This document shows positions 11,101 through 23,333 of a stretch of 64,000 nt of DNA, piece after piece. The position numbers and the translations under genes are program-made. The notes under the pieces are model-generated. The model was not told the DNA's origin. It did not search any database and saw only the letters and a list, made by a program, of their open reading frames with translations. How positions within the stretch are numbered: the stretch's first letter is position 1; every line of letters starts with the position of its first letter. This DNA is from Solanum dulcamara (Eukaryota > Streptophyta > Magnoliopsida > Solanales > Solanaceae): positions 30,766,134 through 30,830,133 of the forward strand of contig NC_077239.1 of the NCBI RefSeq assembly GCF_947179165.1. The letters run 5' to 3'.

Positions 11101-11749
11101 TTAAGTCTTGGGATGGCTCCACCAGGTACGTCCTTGGTTTTCTTTCTTGTTTCCTATCTTCTCTCTCTCTCTTTCTTATATCTGATGCTTCTTATTGCAA
11201 GCTTCCATATTATTCTTGTTAGTTACTTGTGATATATACTCCTTGCTTATATGTTCTTTATACTTTCTTTATCTTTGGAGCTCATTCGGCTGATGCCTAC
11301 TAAGTTCCACTTATTGGTACTCATACTATACTTTTCCACTATGCAGATCATAGTGCGGGTTTTCACTACTAATTTGGATATTGTATGGAGCAGCTCTTGG
11401 ATTTTAGAGACTTGGGTGAGCTTTTGGCATTCGGAGTCGCCAATGTCCTTCTATTTTGGCTTGGACTAGTCTTTATTTGGTATTCGAAGACAGTCTATAT
11501 TATTATTACTAATATGATATCTATACAAATATTTTACTTCCTTATTTAGTTTAGTAGTTCGACTACCGACTGATACCAGGTCTTGGGTTTATCTTGTTAT
11601 ATTGTTGTTGTTGTTATTATTATTATTATTTGCATATTTGCTTTTGCTTGTGATGTTCCGTTGCCTATTGTTTTGAACTGTGGGGTTAGGCTTACATACT
11701 GGTGGGTGATAGTAGGTGCCAGCATGACTTGAGAAATTGGGTCGTGACA
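8158..11749 (+). repeat. LTR of gypsy element W (3.6 kb)
   Basis: It starts TGTTGTAATGACC, as in the T and solo LTRs of this window, and ends GTCGTGACA at 11749. It carries a GC-richer iteron block (8800-9015) with repeated TTCGTGGA / TTCGCATTC words, a donor-like AGGTAA at about 9191, and an acceptor-like ATGCAG at 11341-11346, 403 bases before the end. No ORF over 100 codons has any recognisable homology. No matching left LTR exists in the window, so this is the right LTR of a truncated element. Confidence 0.75.
11602..11630 (+). repeat. (TTG)n(TTA)n microsatellite
   Basis: A run of TTG triplets passes into TTA/ATT triplets near the 3' end of the W LTR. Confidence 0.9.
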
Positions 11750-12086
11750 TATCTTGGAACCTTTCTAATGTTGAGTTAGAGGCTTCATTGTTAGAGTAGA
11801 ATTGAGTAGAAGGATTCTTTTAGAGTCTATATTTAAATTATAATTTTATTACTGGATTTATGACATTGAGTTATATTATACTTTGAGTATTTTTAATCTA
11901 TTATTTATTTATTGATGATGATAGTGTTTCTAAATGCCCACTTGAGGTAATTGTCTATTGAGTCGAGTATTCCACAAAGTGATTGAATGAGTGATTGAAC
12001 GAGTGATCAGACCAAGTGGTTCGCTTGGGGCCAGTAATGGTCTCTAAGTGTTGGCCATGCCTAGGGTACCCTCTTAGGGCATGACA
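11750..12086 (+). repeat. X1 5' LTR remnant (U5 end)
   Basis: It ends GGGCATGACA directly before the primer site. The stretch is the reverse complement of about 16092-16400, the same part of the inverted X LTR. Its start is lost at the W LTR end. Confidence 0.7.
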
Positions 12087-12090
12087 AACT

Positions 12091-12102
12091 TGGTATTAGA
12101 GC
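12091..12102 (+). other. X1 primer-binding site (tRNA-Met type)
   Basis: TGGTATTAGAGC differs at one base (C to T) from TGGTATCAGAGC, the initiator tRNA-Met primer site used by most plant gypsy elements. It lies four bases after the LTR end. Confidence 0.75.
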
Positions 12103-12293
12103 ACAGAGTTCAAAATTCCTAGGGTGTCTATAAAGATGTGTCTAGTAGATTCTTGTTTATGGGTGTGTCATGCACCACACTTATAATCATGAGGCTATAG
12201 GACATTAGGAATTATTTTAATTCTTTCAAATTCTGAGTCCGTACGATAGAGTTTAACTCTATAAAAGTTCCCTACTAATTCGTGTGTTGCTTG

Positions 12294-12389
12294 AATGCGC
12301 CCAACTACTCCTCATACTCAAGGTAGTGGGAACAGTAAAGATCAGATTCTAATAGATGATTTACTTTTAGATAAAGTATTCAGAGAGTA
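12294..12389 (+). pseudogene. Vestigial gag-start-like micro-ORF in X1
   Basis: An ATG about 190 bases after the primer site opens roughly 30 codons beginning MRPTTPHTQGSGNS and ending KVFRE before a stop. X2 keeps the same reading (TTPHTQGG..., ...KVFRK, stop) at about 58255-58340 without the ATG. Chromovirus gag genes start at this distance from the primer site with similar small, polar, proline-rich N-termini, so it may be the stump of a lost gag; it could also be an upstream ORF. Confidence 0.35.
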
Positions 12390-15300
12390 AAGAGACGGAC
12401 ACCAGGCTCGAGAGAAGTCAATTAGTGTGCTTAAATCCATTGATTTGAAAGAATACAATCATATTCACATGAATCGTGATTGAGCCAAAGCAAGATGTAC
12501 TCCCAGACTCTTCCTTAAACCTTGATTTAGATGTTATCTTTGAGAGGGAAATTATGTCCCAAATTTTCTTAGTGTTACCACCCCAGAGAATGTGATTTGA
12601 GGCATTGTACACTATAATTAGTAGAGTTATCCTAGAGCTAGAAAGATGGAATTAGAGGAGTAGAAACCAAATAGTGAGAAATGTGGTTGGTTGAGGCATG
12701 TAACTAAAGTTATGTATCTATAAGGTGAGTGATAGGGTCATAAGTGAAGTTGCTTTTGATTTTGACTAAAGAATAGTAAGTATCATCTAACTTTCATGAT
12801 AGAAGGTAGAGAAAGAGTTGTTATTTAGGATTAGTTAGAGTACACTAGAATCAAGAGAGGAGTTTTATGTTTACATGTCTTTGTGTTAGTAAAGACCTAA
12901 CATAGGTGTTGAATGGAAGGGAGGAGTAGTCATGACATGATAGATCTAAGCTAGGTTTATGATTTAGAATAAAAAGGCCCATATTATTTAGAGGGATATG
13001 AGTATAGCTAGGCAATGAGGTTTAATGAATGGGTAAATAGTACTTAGGTTATGAAAGAAGATAAGGTAATAAATTATAATTAGATAGACAGTGAGATGAG
13101 GATCGATTACTTGTAATGAGTTCTTAGTAGGAGAGCATTTCTTAATTTCACCCAGTAGTTATAAGTTGGTATAGCTTGCGAGCAGTGTGTGATGTGCGTG
13201 TTAGTACTAGACTCTAAGCTTGAATTTGAAATGAGTGGTGTGGAGAAAGAGGAGATAACACTATGAGTGTGATAGTACTAGTTTTTAGATTTGATTTAGT
13301 AGGATTGATATAGTGTATGCGAGAGATTAATATAACGACTTGCAAGAAGTGAGATTCTGCTAGTATGGTGTATGTGACACTTAGATGAAAATAATGAATT
13401 TATGCTAAGTCATTTGGTATGAAGAGGCTTAAGATGTGTATCCGAGGTAGTATAAAGTTGTATGAGACTCAAATTTTACGAGTTGCTTTGGGTGACTGGT
13501 TACTATCCTATAGCTACTAATGTGGAGAAGGTTGGATATGAGTTTTCCTTTTTATTTAGTATCCATAAGAATTGGGTCGAAGGGAGTTGTATATAGATAA
13601 TTATGAGTCTCTTGTTATAGTTAAAGTTTCCTTTAACTAAGTTAGGAAAATGTGAATCTAGAAGATGAGTATTAGTAGGCTAAAGAAAAGAGGTTAGATC
13701 ATAAGAGTTAGAGAAAGTGAATGTGTATGCAAATAAGAGCAGCAAGTATAGAAAGATGCCAAAAAGATAGAAGGAAGTTAAGGGAAGTATCTTAGAATAA
13801 GGCCCAATAGCAGTTTGGTATCTTTGGATATTGTATAACCAAAGAGTTTAAGTATTGTTGTGAATAGTGATACTATGTCATGTGAAGCAGTGTGCTTATA
13901 GCTAGTATAGAGAATCAATTACAGGCTCAAGGTAGTGACCTTCACGCTAAGATGGAGATGATGAGGTAGTGAACCGAAGTGAGTCTTGAGTTTTAAAAAG
14001 TGATGAGTTGACCAAAATGAGACATCAGTTTTTTTTCCAATCATTTACATTCTTTATACTTCAATCTAGGTGATACCCTACACATGTATTATGTATGAGA
14101 GCCATACCGATGGCCCAGAACCATGTACTTCATATTGATTCATGTTCAGGTTCAATTCCTTAAGTGAGAATTGGTAACTTCCTTCCGTAATCCTAATCTT
14201 ATTTCTTGAATCTATGAATTTCCATCCATATGTTACATGGACATGATGTGTGCTTTCATGTTTTAGAGTATGCTCAGTTTTATAAACTCATGATAGGCCT
14301 TCAAAGTCTCATGAGATCATGTTAGGTTATAAATTTTCTTAGATCAGATTTCTTAAATAAATCGTGTTGATGATATGTCACTCTAAGCCCTTCAAGTAAT
14401 CCTTCTTTTCAATCTTGATAGCAATGTTGATGATAGTAGATGAGTAGTGGCAGATGGGAGAGAGCGGGTGTTCCTTATTGTGATAGTTGTGGTGTGCTTA
14501 TTCCATTTAATGTTATAGATATGGAGGAAGAGCGAGTGAATACATAGGTAAGAGTATTTTGGTGTATATCTTGGTAGAAGTTAATGCAATTGACGGTGTA
14601 AAGATGCTAATATTGGCATGAGAATTCATAAGAGATGTTAACTACAAAGAATTCATAAAAGTGTTAGAATGATAGGCTTGCATGTGTGGTGGTCATTATG
14701 TGAGTAATTGTAGTAGGCTAGTAATATCCTCTTGTAAAGTTTTCAAGTAAGTGTATTGGGATAGTTATAGAACTAGGCTTGAATGTGATATTGATAGCAA
14801 GTGAATAAATGCATGATGCATTACGTGCTTCTTGATTTGGACTAGAGGTTGGTTGAATGTAATGGAAATGAGTAGCACTCTTGAGATGAAGTTCTCTATA
14901 GAGGTATAGAACATGAAGCTTATGGTCTAGATTAGCATAATTATATTATATGTAGTACCCTATGACTTAGCAATAGGCTTGAATATAATAAGAGCATGCA
15001 GTTAGACTTGGAGTCCTAGGCCTTAGTGAAGGTAGTCATATGTATCCTTGTGGGATTTATGAGTTGCAGTCGAGAAAGAGTTGTATGTAGAAAGAAGAGT
15101 ATTTCAGCTCGAATGTTATCAGTCATGTAGCTTAATTCATAGTGGTCATACTCTTATATCAGGATCATAAGCCTCTTTCCTGAAGTTGTGACAAAATTTT
15201 ATGAAAATGCTGGAGATTTAGCCCTCCTCTCATTTTTGCTTCAGTGTCGATGTTGAAGGTAATATTTCTATTCCTATCTCTAATATAGTACCTTCTTGAG

Positions 15301-15540
15301 TTTGAGTAATTGAGTGAGTTATTCACAAACTTGAGTCTTTGAGTTCTTGCATTGCATTCGTGCCTTCCAATGATGATATTGATGGTAATATTCCATTTTC
15401 CTATCTTAAAGTTGATGTTCATTCCGAATTTAAGTAAATGATGAGTATTCTTGAGTATGAGAAATGATGGATTGATTGTTTGAATGTTTGAGTATCAAAG
15501 TTCTTGATTTGTGCTTGATCCTTGTTCAATTTCCTAGCTT

Positions 15541-15580
15541 GTTCATCATTCGAGGATGAATGATCCCAAAGGGGAGATAT
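15541..15580 (+). other. X1 polypurine tract and conserved pre-LTR motif
   Basis: The motif CATTCGAGGATGAATG followed by AAAGGGGAGATAT immediately precedes the LTR start at 15581. The same ATTCGAGGA(T/C)GAATG motif precedes the 3' LTRs of Y and Z, where it is the very end of the chromovirus pol region. It shows X1 is derived from a Ty3-gypsy chromovirus although pol is gone. Confidence 0.7.
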
Positions 15581-16091
15581 TGTAACACCCCAAATTTTTT
15601 TAAGCTAAGACTAAGCCATCCTTCATATATGTAGGTGAATATAACAGATGATTCATAATTGTGTGCATGTTTGAAGGTTAATTCTTTACTATGAGAATAG
15701 ATTTGGAAATGAATTAAGGTCATAAGGATCCTCTAGCACAAAGTCGAGTTGAAAGCTTCCTTACTGATTGAGTTTCGATAAAAGGTTTTACTTGGTAAAC
15801 TTCAAAAAATTATATCTCCTAGAATATAAATAATTAGTGGCCCATGACCTATCAAATTAAAGTTCTTTGAGTCCTCTTTCTAACATCATCAAGTTTCCTC
15901 ATTTCAAGTTTGGAGTAAAAGGTTATGACCATTTTACTAGAGGATGCGAACACAAAATGTTATGATTCAACTCTACGACTAGTAGAGTTTTCTACAAGTC
16001 GCAGAAGTGAAATTCTCAAAAAATCCTGCACGCCCTCTAGGGCTATTTTGGTCCTTTCCTAAGTTTATTCTTAGTCATTTTCAAGTGCTTT
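15581..16091 (+). repeat. X1 3' LTR, first 510 bases
   Basis: It starts TGTAACACCCC like the X2 LTRs. It contains a short iteron block at 15955-16015 (CTACGACTAGTAGAG and CTACAAGTCG words) and stops abruptly where an opposite-strand LTR of the same family begins. Confidence 0.75.
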
Positions 16092-18297
16092 TTTCATGCC
16101 TTGATAAGATACCCTAGGCGTGGTCGGCATTCGGAGACCATTGTTGATCCCAAGCGGACCACTTGGTTTGATCACTCATTCAATCACTCAGCGAAAGACT
16201 CGACTTGAAATATAATTAACTCAAGTGGGCATTTAAAAACATTATCATCAATAAATAAATAATAGATTAAAAATACTCAAAGTATAATGTAACTCAATGT
16301 CATAAACTCAATAATAAAATTATGGTTTAAAAACAGACTCCGAAAGAATCCTTCAACTCAATTCTACTTTGTAATGAAGCCTCTAATTGACTCATAAGCA
16401 GGTGCCAAGAAAAGTCCTGGGCTACCTCAAAGAACTACTAAATAATAATGGAATGACTTGAAAGAAAGGAGCTCCTCCGAATGCAAAGAGCTGGTCTCAC
16501 CAAAACTCGAGAAGTAGATCCTTAATGATACGTCTGTCGATGATATCTAATACTCATGTATGCATCATAAAACGATGCATACCAAATGGCATCAGTACAT
16601 GAAATGTACGAGTATGTAAAATAGATGGAAAGGAAAACAGTCAACAATATTCAACCTCATGCAACTCAACTCGAGGGACTCACTCTGCAATGACTTAGCT
16701 CAATACCATGCGGTAAAATAATACAATGCTTTAAATAATATATAGTAAGAGATGCAACTCAATATATAAAAATATAATAGTTTTTTCTTGGGCAGTTTCT
16801 CTAACCGACAACCATCACTTATGAGCTAGTGATGATACAACGCTTAAGAACAATAGTAACCATAGCCTTCCAATATATTGCCAGGGTAAGGGACGCTCAA
16901 ACTCACAGGATACAAAATCAATCAAAGTCCATTATTTTGGGACTTAGAGAGACATAGCCTCTATCCTATGCTGGCTACGTAATTTATGGGGTTTGAATTT
17001 CCTCTACTGTTACTCAAATCAGGGCTCAATACTATTCCAAAAATACTTTATTATGCTCATATAGTGAATAAAATACTCAATCAACTCATTTAGTCTCTTT
17101 TGGAGTTTAGCTCAAATCTGAACTCTTCTCCTCTCTTCAAAATAGGTATAATCTCGACTTAGTAAATGCATTTAAAATAAAAATATATTTTAACTACTCA
17201 ACTCAATCTCAAAATAGATAATTTAGTGTAATAATTCTCAACTCGTTTATACTTAAAATATTCATGCTCAAGATAATAATTAAGGAATTTCTGAAACTCA
17301 TGCTCAAAATAATAATTAAGAGACTTCTGAACTGAACTCATTCTCAAACCCTTTCTCAATCAAAGATGAAAATAGTCATTCTATAAACTCAAATAATGCA
17401 TAATTTAATTACTGCAAAACATTCACAAATCATTCTTTAAAAACTCCATCAAAGCATAAAATACATATGAAATCTCTCTTAGGGTTCATGTGAATGAAAG
17501 TGTGAACATAAATCTCAAGAATTCAAGGTGTAGAATCAATAATAATCTTGATGCATACATTTATAGAACTCAAATAGCAAAGATGTTACTCATTCGAAAC
17601 TCAAGAAACTAGGGCTAAAACTCAACTAAACTGTTTAACAATAAAATCTAGATTTAGGGCACATGGATGAAATCAATCTAACGGTATGATTAGCCTTATA
17701 TACCTGGAAGATTGATATTACAATCGAAACTTGAAAAACAATAGGTTTCTTGGAGGAAACCTTTGATCCTGGAACCTCGATGCTTGATCTCAAGAAACGA
17801 AGCTCTTTTATGAAGTTCTTAGAGTGGAAGAGCTTGGAAAAACTTTGTATAAAAAGGTTCTCTTCGTATCTTGAATTTTTAACTTGAAAGCCTTAGGGTT
17901 TTTGATGAAGAAAAGGAACCTTAGGTTTGTTTTGAGAGAGTTTCTTGAAGCTAGATGGTTTAGATTGATGATTATGAGAGGAAAACTAGTTAGTTGGATG
18001 ATATACTCAGTTAAAACACTCAAAAAAGACTTAGAATAGGGCTAAAAGGCTTGGAAAAGGACCAAAATAGCCCTGGAAGACCTGTAGGAATTTTCTAAGA
18101 AAAGGACTTCTACGATTCGTATAAAACTCTATTGGTCGTAGAGTTGAATCGTAACTTTTTGTGTTCTGGCAACCTCTAGTATAATGGTCATACCTTTTTA
18201 CTCTAAACTCGAAATGAGAAAAACTTGGTGGATTTGGAAATAGGACTCAAAGACCTTTAATTTGATAGGTCATGGCCACCTAATTCTTTATATTCTA
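16092..18297 (-). repeat. Inverted X-family LTR, truncated at its U3 start
   Basis: On the minus strand it ends GGCATGAAA at 16092, matching the X LTR terminus apart from decay of the final CA. Its U3 part (about 18030-18297) is the reverse complement of 15800-16080. It carries the same iteron words (18105-18175), a donor-like AGGTATATAAGG near 17703, and sub-repeats at about 17220-17350. The first ~205 bases of U3 are missing at the junction with Y's LTR. It is either a solo LTR or the end of another X element. Confidence 0.7.
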
Positions 18298-19965
18298 AAA
18301 CATAAATAAAATCATGAAAATAGTAAGAACATCATAACTATTAGTCAATGCATCAAAACATCACCATCATGAGAACTCCTAACTTTTTCTTTAGATGGTA
18401 TGAGATAGGACATTAACTAACTCTAAAGACCATGCGAGCTATTACATGGAATCCGATGATCCCCACATCAAGAAAGGGGAGGCTACCTTGTAAGGGTATA
18501 CTGCATTATTTTACTCTCTTTAACTTTGCTATATGCGGATCCACTAACTTTGCTATAATGGCATATTTAAACCTATGTGGGAAACGTAGTTAGGGACTAA
18601 AAGTTCCTATTACGATTCTCTTGGGTAGCTACAATAGATACTGAACTGAACCCCACCTTAAAGTCCTCTCGGTGCTAAGTCATTATCCCAACGATAAAGT
18701 TTCATGAAAACATATTCATTGACATTATTAGGAAAAATAATAATAGATATTAATTCATCTTTATAAAATAACATATGAGTAGCTCATCTATCAACTTTAA
18801 TATGAGTAAAATCATAAGAATTGCTCATTAACTTGATTGATTCATAAGATTCCATGAGTTGGTGAAAATTATTCTTTTATCTCTTTCACATAATTGTGCA
18901 AGAATTGTCCTTATTGCATCATGAATTCTTTGCTTATAGCATCATTTATACATCATTCATAAATTCCTTACTTTAAACATCTTTGAACATCATTCATAGA
19001 ACTTTCATTGAAATAACTTAAACATCAAAATCATAACTCATAAATCATGCTTGAAACTAGCATATAGCATAGGTATTTGAAATTCATCTTAAAATCATAC
19101 AATATGATATTAAATATGTATAATTAGGCTAATAGAATTGAAATATAACATAATTAAGAAGACCCAATGCAAATCATAAAATTAGGGCTTTTAGAAGAAG
19201 AAATCATAAGAGATTTGAGAAGAAATCTTTGGGATTCCATGGATGAAAGGGCCCAAGGATGAATTCCCACACACCTTCACCTTTAGAAGCCCTAAACTGC
19301 AGAGAATTGAAGCTTGACCTTGAAAAAATCCTTAGAATTTGCTTGAGGAAGAAGAAGACTTAGAGAACACACTTTTAGAGAGAAGATTTTGATTTAGAGT
19401 GTTTGGGTGAGAATGAGAGGGTTAAGAGGGATTAGGGTACTTAATAGTTAGAATAAACTCCCAAAAGCCATCCACATTCATTGTTGAAAACATTGGGAAT
19501 GACCAAACTACCCTTAATTTAAAATCTGGAAAGTACCTGGATGGGGGGTCCCACCACAGTCTGTGTACCTCACCAAGGCCTGTGGTGGTGATTGTGGTCT
19601 TGGTCTTGAACTTTGGAAAGTTGGGTTTCTTAGGGGTAACCTTCATGGGGGTTACCATGGAATGTGGTGTCTACCATTTCTCATGGTTCCTTCCTTGGTA
19701 GGCAACATAAATAGGGGCTTGAGGAGTTGGGCTTCACGGACCACACCATGGCTCATGGTTCAACGGGCCATGAAGCCATCCGTGGTACCTCCTCCGACTT
19801 TTCCCTTTAATTGGTGGTCTTTCATGGTCACTTTGCACAACTCTTGGAGAGCACTATAAGCCATGAAGGAGCACGTGAAGGATCACCTGATGCCAAAAGC
19901 TAAGATTTTCTGAGAAACGTCCTTTAAACCTCATTTTTGGACTTTCCAACTTCCCGGATCTTACA
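18298..19965 (-). repeat. Y 3' LTR (truncated)
   Basis: It matches about 50705-52334 of the Y 5' LTR. On the minus strand it starts TGTAAGATCC at 19965. About 500 bases of its U5 end are lost at 18298, where an X-family LTR abuts. An iteron block rich in CCACGG/CCATGG words lies at 19545-19830 and a donor-like AAGGTGTG at about 19275. Confidence 0.75.
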
Positions 19966-19996
19966 ATATCCCCTCTTAGAGACATTCATCCTCGAA
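19966..19996 (-). other. Y polypurine tract and pre-LTR motif
   Basis: Read on the minus strand, ATTCGAGGATGAATG is followed by TCTAAGAGGGGATAT directly before the LTR, the usual chromovirus arrangement. Confidence 0.7.
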
Positions 19997-20207
19997 TGGG
20001 ACTCAAGATAGAATGAATAGAATAGGAAGAATATAACAGCCCAATATGAATACAAAATATTTTGAGAATGCATAAAACATAAAATATTCAATCTCAAGCT
20101 AAAACATGACTTTAAAACTCTTTTCATGAACATGAATGCATATGAAAATATGAGAATGGCTAAAACACATAATTTGGGCTGAATGGATCATGAAGGAGCT
20201 AAATACC

Positions 20208-23200
20208 TCAACTAGGCATGGAAGGAAATAGACGAGGATACCGTGACATTATAATGACTTCATCTTCCCATATAGCACCCTCAACCTCTTGGTTCTGCCA
20301 TAATACTTTAAATGAATCTACTTCTTTATTCCTTAACTTCCTAACTTGCTGATCTGGGATCTCAACTGGAACTTCCTTATAAAAAAGACTCTCATTCACC
20401 TCAATGCTTTCCAAGGGCACAATAGAGATAGGATCACCAATAAACTTCCTTAACAAGGACACATAAAACACCGGATGAACCTATTCCAAATCCAAAGACA
20501 AATCCAACTCATATGCCATATTGTCAATCCACCTCAAAATCTGATATGGGCCAATATAGCGGGGGCTTAGATTCTCTTTCGTACAAAAATGCATCACACC
20601 CTTCATGGGTAAAATTTTCAAATAAAACCAATCATTAACCTTATATTCAAGGTCTCTTCTCCTCACATCCGAATAGGAATTTTGTCGACCCTGGGTTGTT
20701 TTCAATCTTTAACTAATTAATCTCACCTTCTCCATAGCCTCATGCACCAAATAGGGTCCTATCAAAGCAACTTCACCAACCTCAAACCAACAGATAGGAG
20801 ACCTACACCTCCAACCATATAAGGCCTCAAATGGAGCCATATAAATGCTGAAATGATAACTGTTATTGTAGGCAAACTCTATCAATGGAAAATGATCATC
20901 CCAATTTCCCTTGAAATCTATAACACATTCTCTCAACATGTCCTCTAGGGTTTGAATAGTACACTCGGCCTGACCATCTGTCTATGGGTGAAAAGTTGTG
21001 CTAAGCTTCACTTGAGTACCAAGAACCTTTTGGAAAAATCTCCAAAATAGAGATCTGAACTGAGTACTTTGGTCCAAAAGGATAGACAGTGGAACACCAT
21101 GCAGCTTAACCAATCTCAGGTATACAATCTAGCATCAGCTGCATATAAAGTCTTAACAGGAAGAAAATGAGTTGACTTAGTCATTCAGTCAATAATTACC
21201 CAAATCAAACTTTGTTGCCTAGTAGTACGAGGCAAACCTGTAATGAAGTCCAAATTCAAGGCTTCCTACTTCCAAGCAGGAATCTTAATGTCTTGAGCCA
21301 AACCTCCCAACTTTTGATGCTCAACTTTCACTTTTTGACAAATTGGACATTTAGCCTCAAACTCCACACTATCCTTTTTCATGCCATTCTACCAATACAC
21401 TTTCCTCAAATCATGATACATCTTTATCGAACCCGAATGAATAGAATAATGAAAATGATGAGGCTCGGACAATATCATTTCCTTCAATCTATCAAAATTG
21501 AAAACACATAATTTGCCTAATATCTAAAAACACCATCTTCCCCTTGGGAGAAAGCCTCAATGTCTTTTCTGGCAACCTCCTTCTTTAACTCAACCAAAGT
21601 AGGATCACTATCTTTTTTGGCCATAACATCCAAACAAGAGATAATTCAAAGCCATTTTTCACAATAAAACCACAATCCTCGAAATCAACCAAGCGAACAC
21701 CTAAATAGGCCAATCTATGAACATCTCAAACCAACTCTCTGTTCTCATCCTCAACATGGGAAACACTATTCATGGATAGTCTACTAAGAGCATTGGCAAC
21801 CAAATTTACCTTCCCTAGATGGTATAGCACTCTCATGCCATAATCCTTCAACAATTCAATCCATATCCTTTGTCGAATATTCAAATCTTTTTGAGAGAGC
21901 ACATATTGAATACATGGACACCATACAAATAGTGTCTCTACAACTTTAAAGAAAACACCACAACGGTTAATTCTAAGTCATGGGTCGAGTAGTTCTTTTC
22001 GTGAACCTTGAGTTATCTAGACGTATAGGCTATCACTTTACCATTCTGTATTAGCACACAACAAAGACCAACTCGTGAATCATCATAATAGAAACCAAAC
22101 CCATCAAAACCTTCTAGCAAGGTCAACACCGGTGCAGAAGTAAGCCTATCCTTCAAATCATGAAAACTCTTCTCACATACCTCAGACCATGAAATTTCAC
22201 CTTCCACAAACCATCTATAATAATCGGCTAAGCCCAAGAAACTTTGAATAATGGAAGGGGACAATGGCCTAGGCTAATTCTTCACCACTTTGGTGTTCTT
22301 AGAATCAACCATAATACCTTCACCGGAGATAATATGACCAAGAAAAGCAATGGACCTCAACCAAAATTTGCACTTGCTAAACTTAACAAAATATTGATGA
22401 TCCTTGAGAATTTGTAAGACAGTCCTCAAATGATCGGTATGTTCTTCCTTACTCTGAGAATAGATTAAAATATCATCAATGAACATAATTACAAACATAT
22501 CCAAGTATTGCTTGAACACTCAGTTCATCAATTCTATAAAAGCTACAGGAGCATTCATTAGTCCAAAAGACGTAACCAAGAATTCTAAGTGACCATATCG
22601 AGTTCTAAAATCCATCTTCGGAATGTCACATTCCCTTACTCAAAGTTGATGATAACCTAATCATACATCAATCTTTGAAAAGTACCTTGCTCCTTGAAGT
22701 TGATTTAACTAGTCATAAATCCTTGGGAGGGGATACTTATTTTTAATTATGACCTTATTCAATTATTGGTAGTCAATACACATACGGAGAAAACCATCCT
22801 TCTTTCTAACCAATAGAATCGAAGCACCCCATAGAGAGATACTCGGTCTAATGAAACCTTTATTTAACAAATCCTTCAACTAATCTTTTAACACTTTCAA
22901 CACTAATGGGGCCATTTGATAAGGAGAAATAGAGATAGGTTGGGTATTGGAGAGAAGATTGGTACTAAAATCTATTTCCCTTTCATGAGGAATGCTTCGG
23001 AGGTCATCACGGAAAACTTTTAGAAACTCATTAACAACTGAAACTGACTCAAGAGTAAGAGCTTCAGAATTAGTATCTCTAACCCAGACTAGATGATAGA
23101 TGCAACCTTTGGAAATTATTTTTTGAGATTTTAGGCATGAGATAAATTGACCCTTAAACACATAATTACCACCTTTCCATTCTAGGACTGGCTTATTTGT

Positions 23201-23333
23201 AAAATAAAACTTCACCACATAGGTTCTACAACATATAGAGACATAACATGCATGAAGCCAATCCATACCGAGAATAACATTAAAATTGGTCATATTAAGT
23301 TCTACGAGATCGACTAAGGTGATTTTATGAAAA
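20208..23333 (-). pseudogene. Y pol: protease end, RT, RNase H, integrase, chromodomain
   Basis: Read from high to low. Protease/linker with [12 protein letters not shown] lies at 23293-22880. RT runs from about 22890 to 22300, with FIDDILIYSQS at 22455-22490. RNase H (FYYDDSRVGLCCVLIQ) begins near 22100. The integrase core and its C-terminal part lie at 21600-20481 (FEALYGWRCRSPICW at 20790-20835; MKTTQGRQNSYSDVRRRDLE at the start of 20705-20481). A chromodomain follows at about 20400-20208 (IPDQQVRKLRNKEVDSFKVL ... IWEDEVIIMSRYPRLFP). Most stops are TAG in places where this family has CAG. The chromodomain puts Y among the chromoviruses, near Tekay/Del. Confidence 0.85.

Larger units (their letters stand above)
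12087..15580 (+). other. X1 internal region without recognisable pol
   Basis: About 3.5 kb lies between the primer site and the polypurine tract. No ORF in any frame resembles gag, protease, RT, RNase H or integrase, apart from a short frame at 12294. The region is AT-rich with frequent stops in all frames. It aligns by eye with the X2 internal region (58049-61249) along most of its length, so it is a conserved non-coding cargo rather than random debris. Confidence 0.65.
11750..16091 (+). mobile_element. Element X1: coding-less LTR retrotransposon (partial)
   Basis: X1 consists of the last ~337 bases of a 5' LTR (11750-12086), a primer-binding site, a 3.5-kb internal region without pol, a polypurine tract and the first ~510 bases of a 3' LTR (15581-16091). 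The same arrangement, complete, is seen in X2 (55549-63693), and the flanks of the internal region are clearly homologous. The 5' LTR is cut by the W LTR and the 3' LTR by an inverted X-family LTR. Lack of any protease, RT or integrase in two copies suggests a non-autonomous, LARD-like family mobilised by a chromovirus. Confidence 0.7.

Noticed and set aside
8014..11469. ORFs within the W LTR (8606-9093, 10153-10353, 11251-11469 and others)
   Set aside because: They lie inside an LTR, overlap on both strands, show no family resemblance and are low in complexity; 8757-9093 runs through the iteron block.
19422..19859. Opposed ORFs at 19422-19658 and 19563-19859 and their counterpart at 51980-52213
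   Set aside because: These arise from the GC-richer iteron block of Y's LTR, where stops are scarce by composition.
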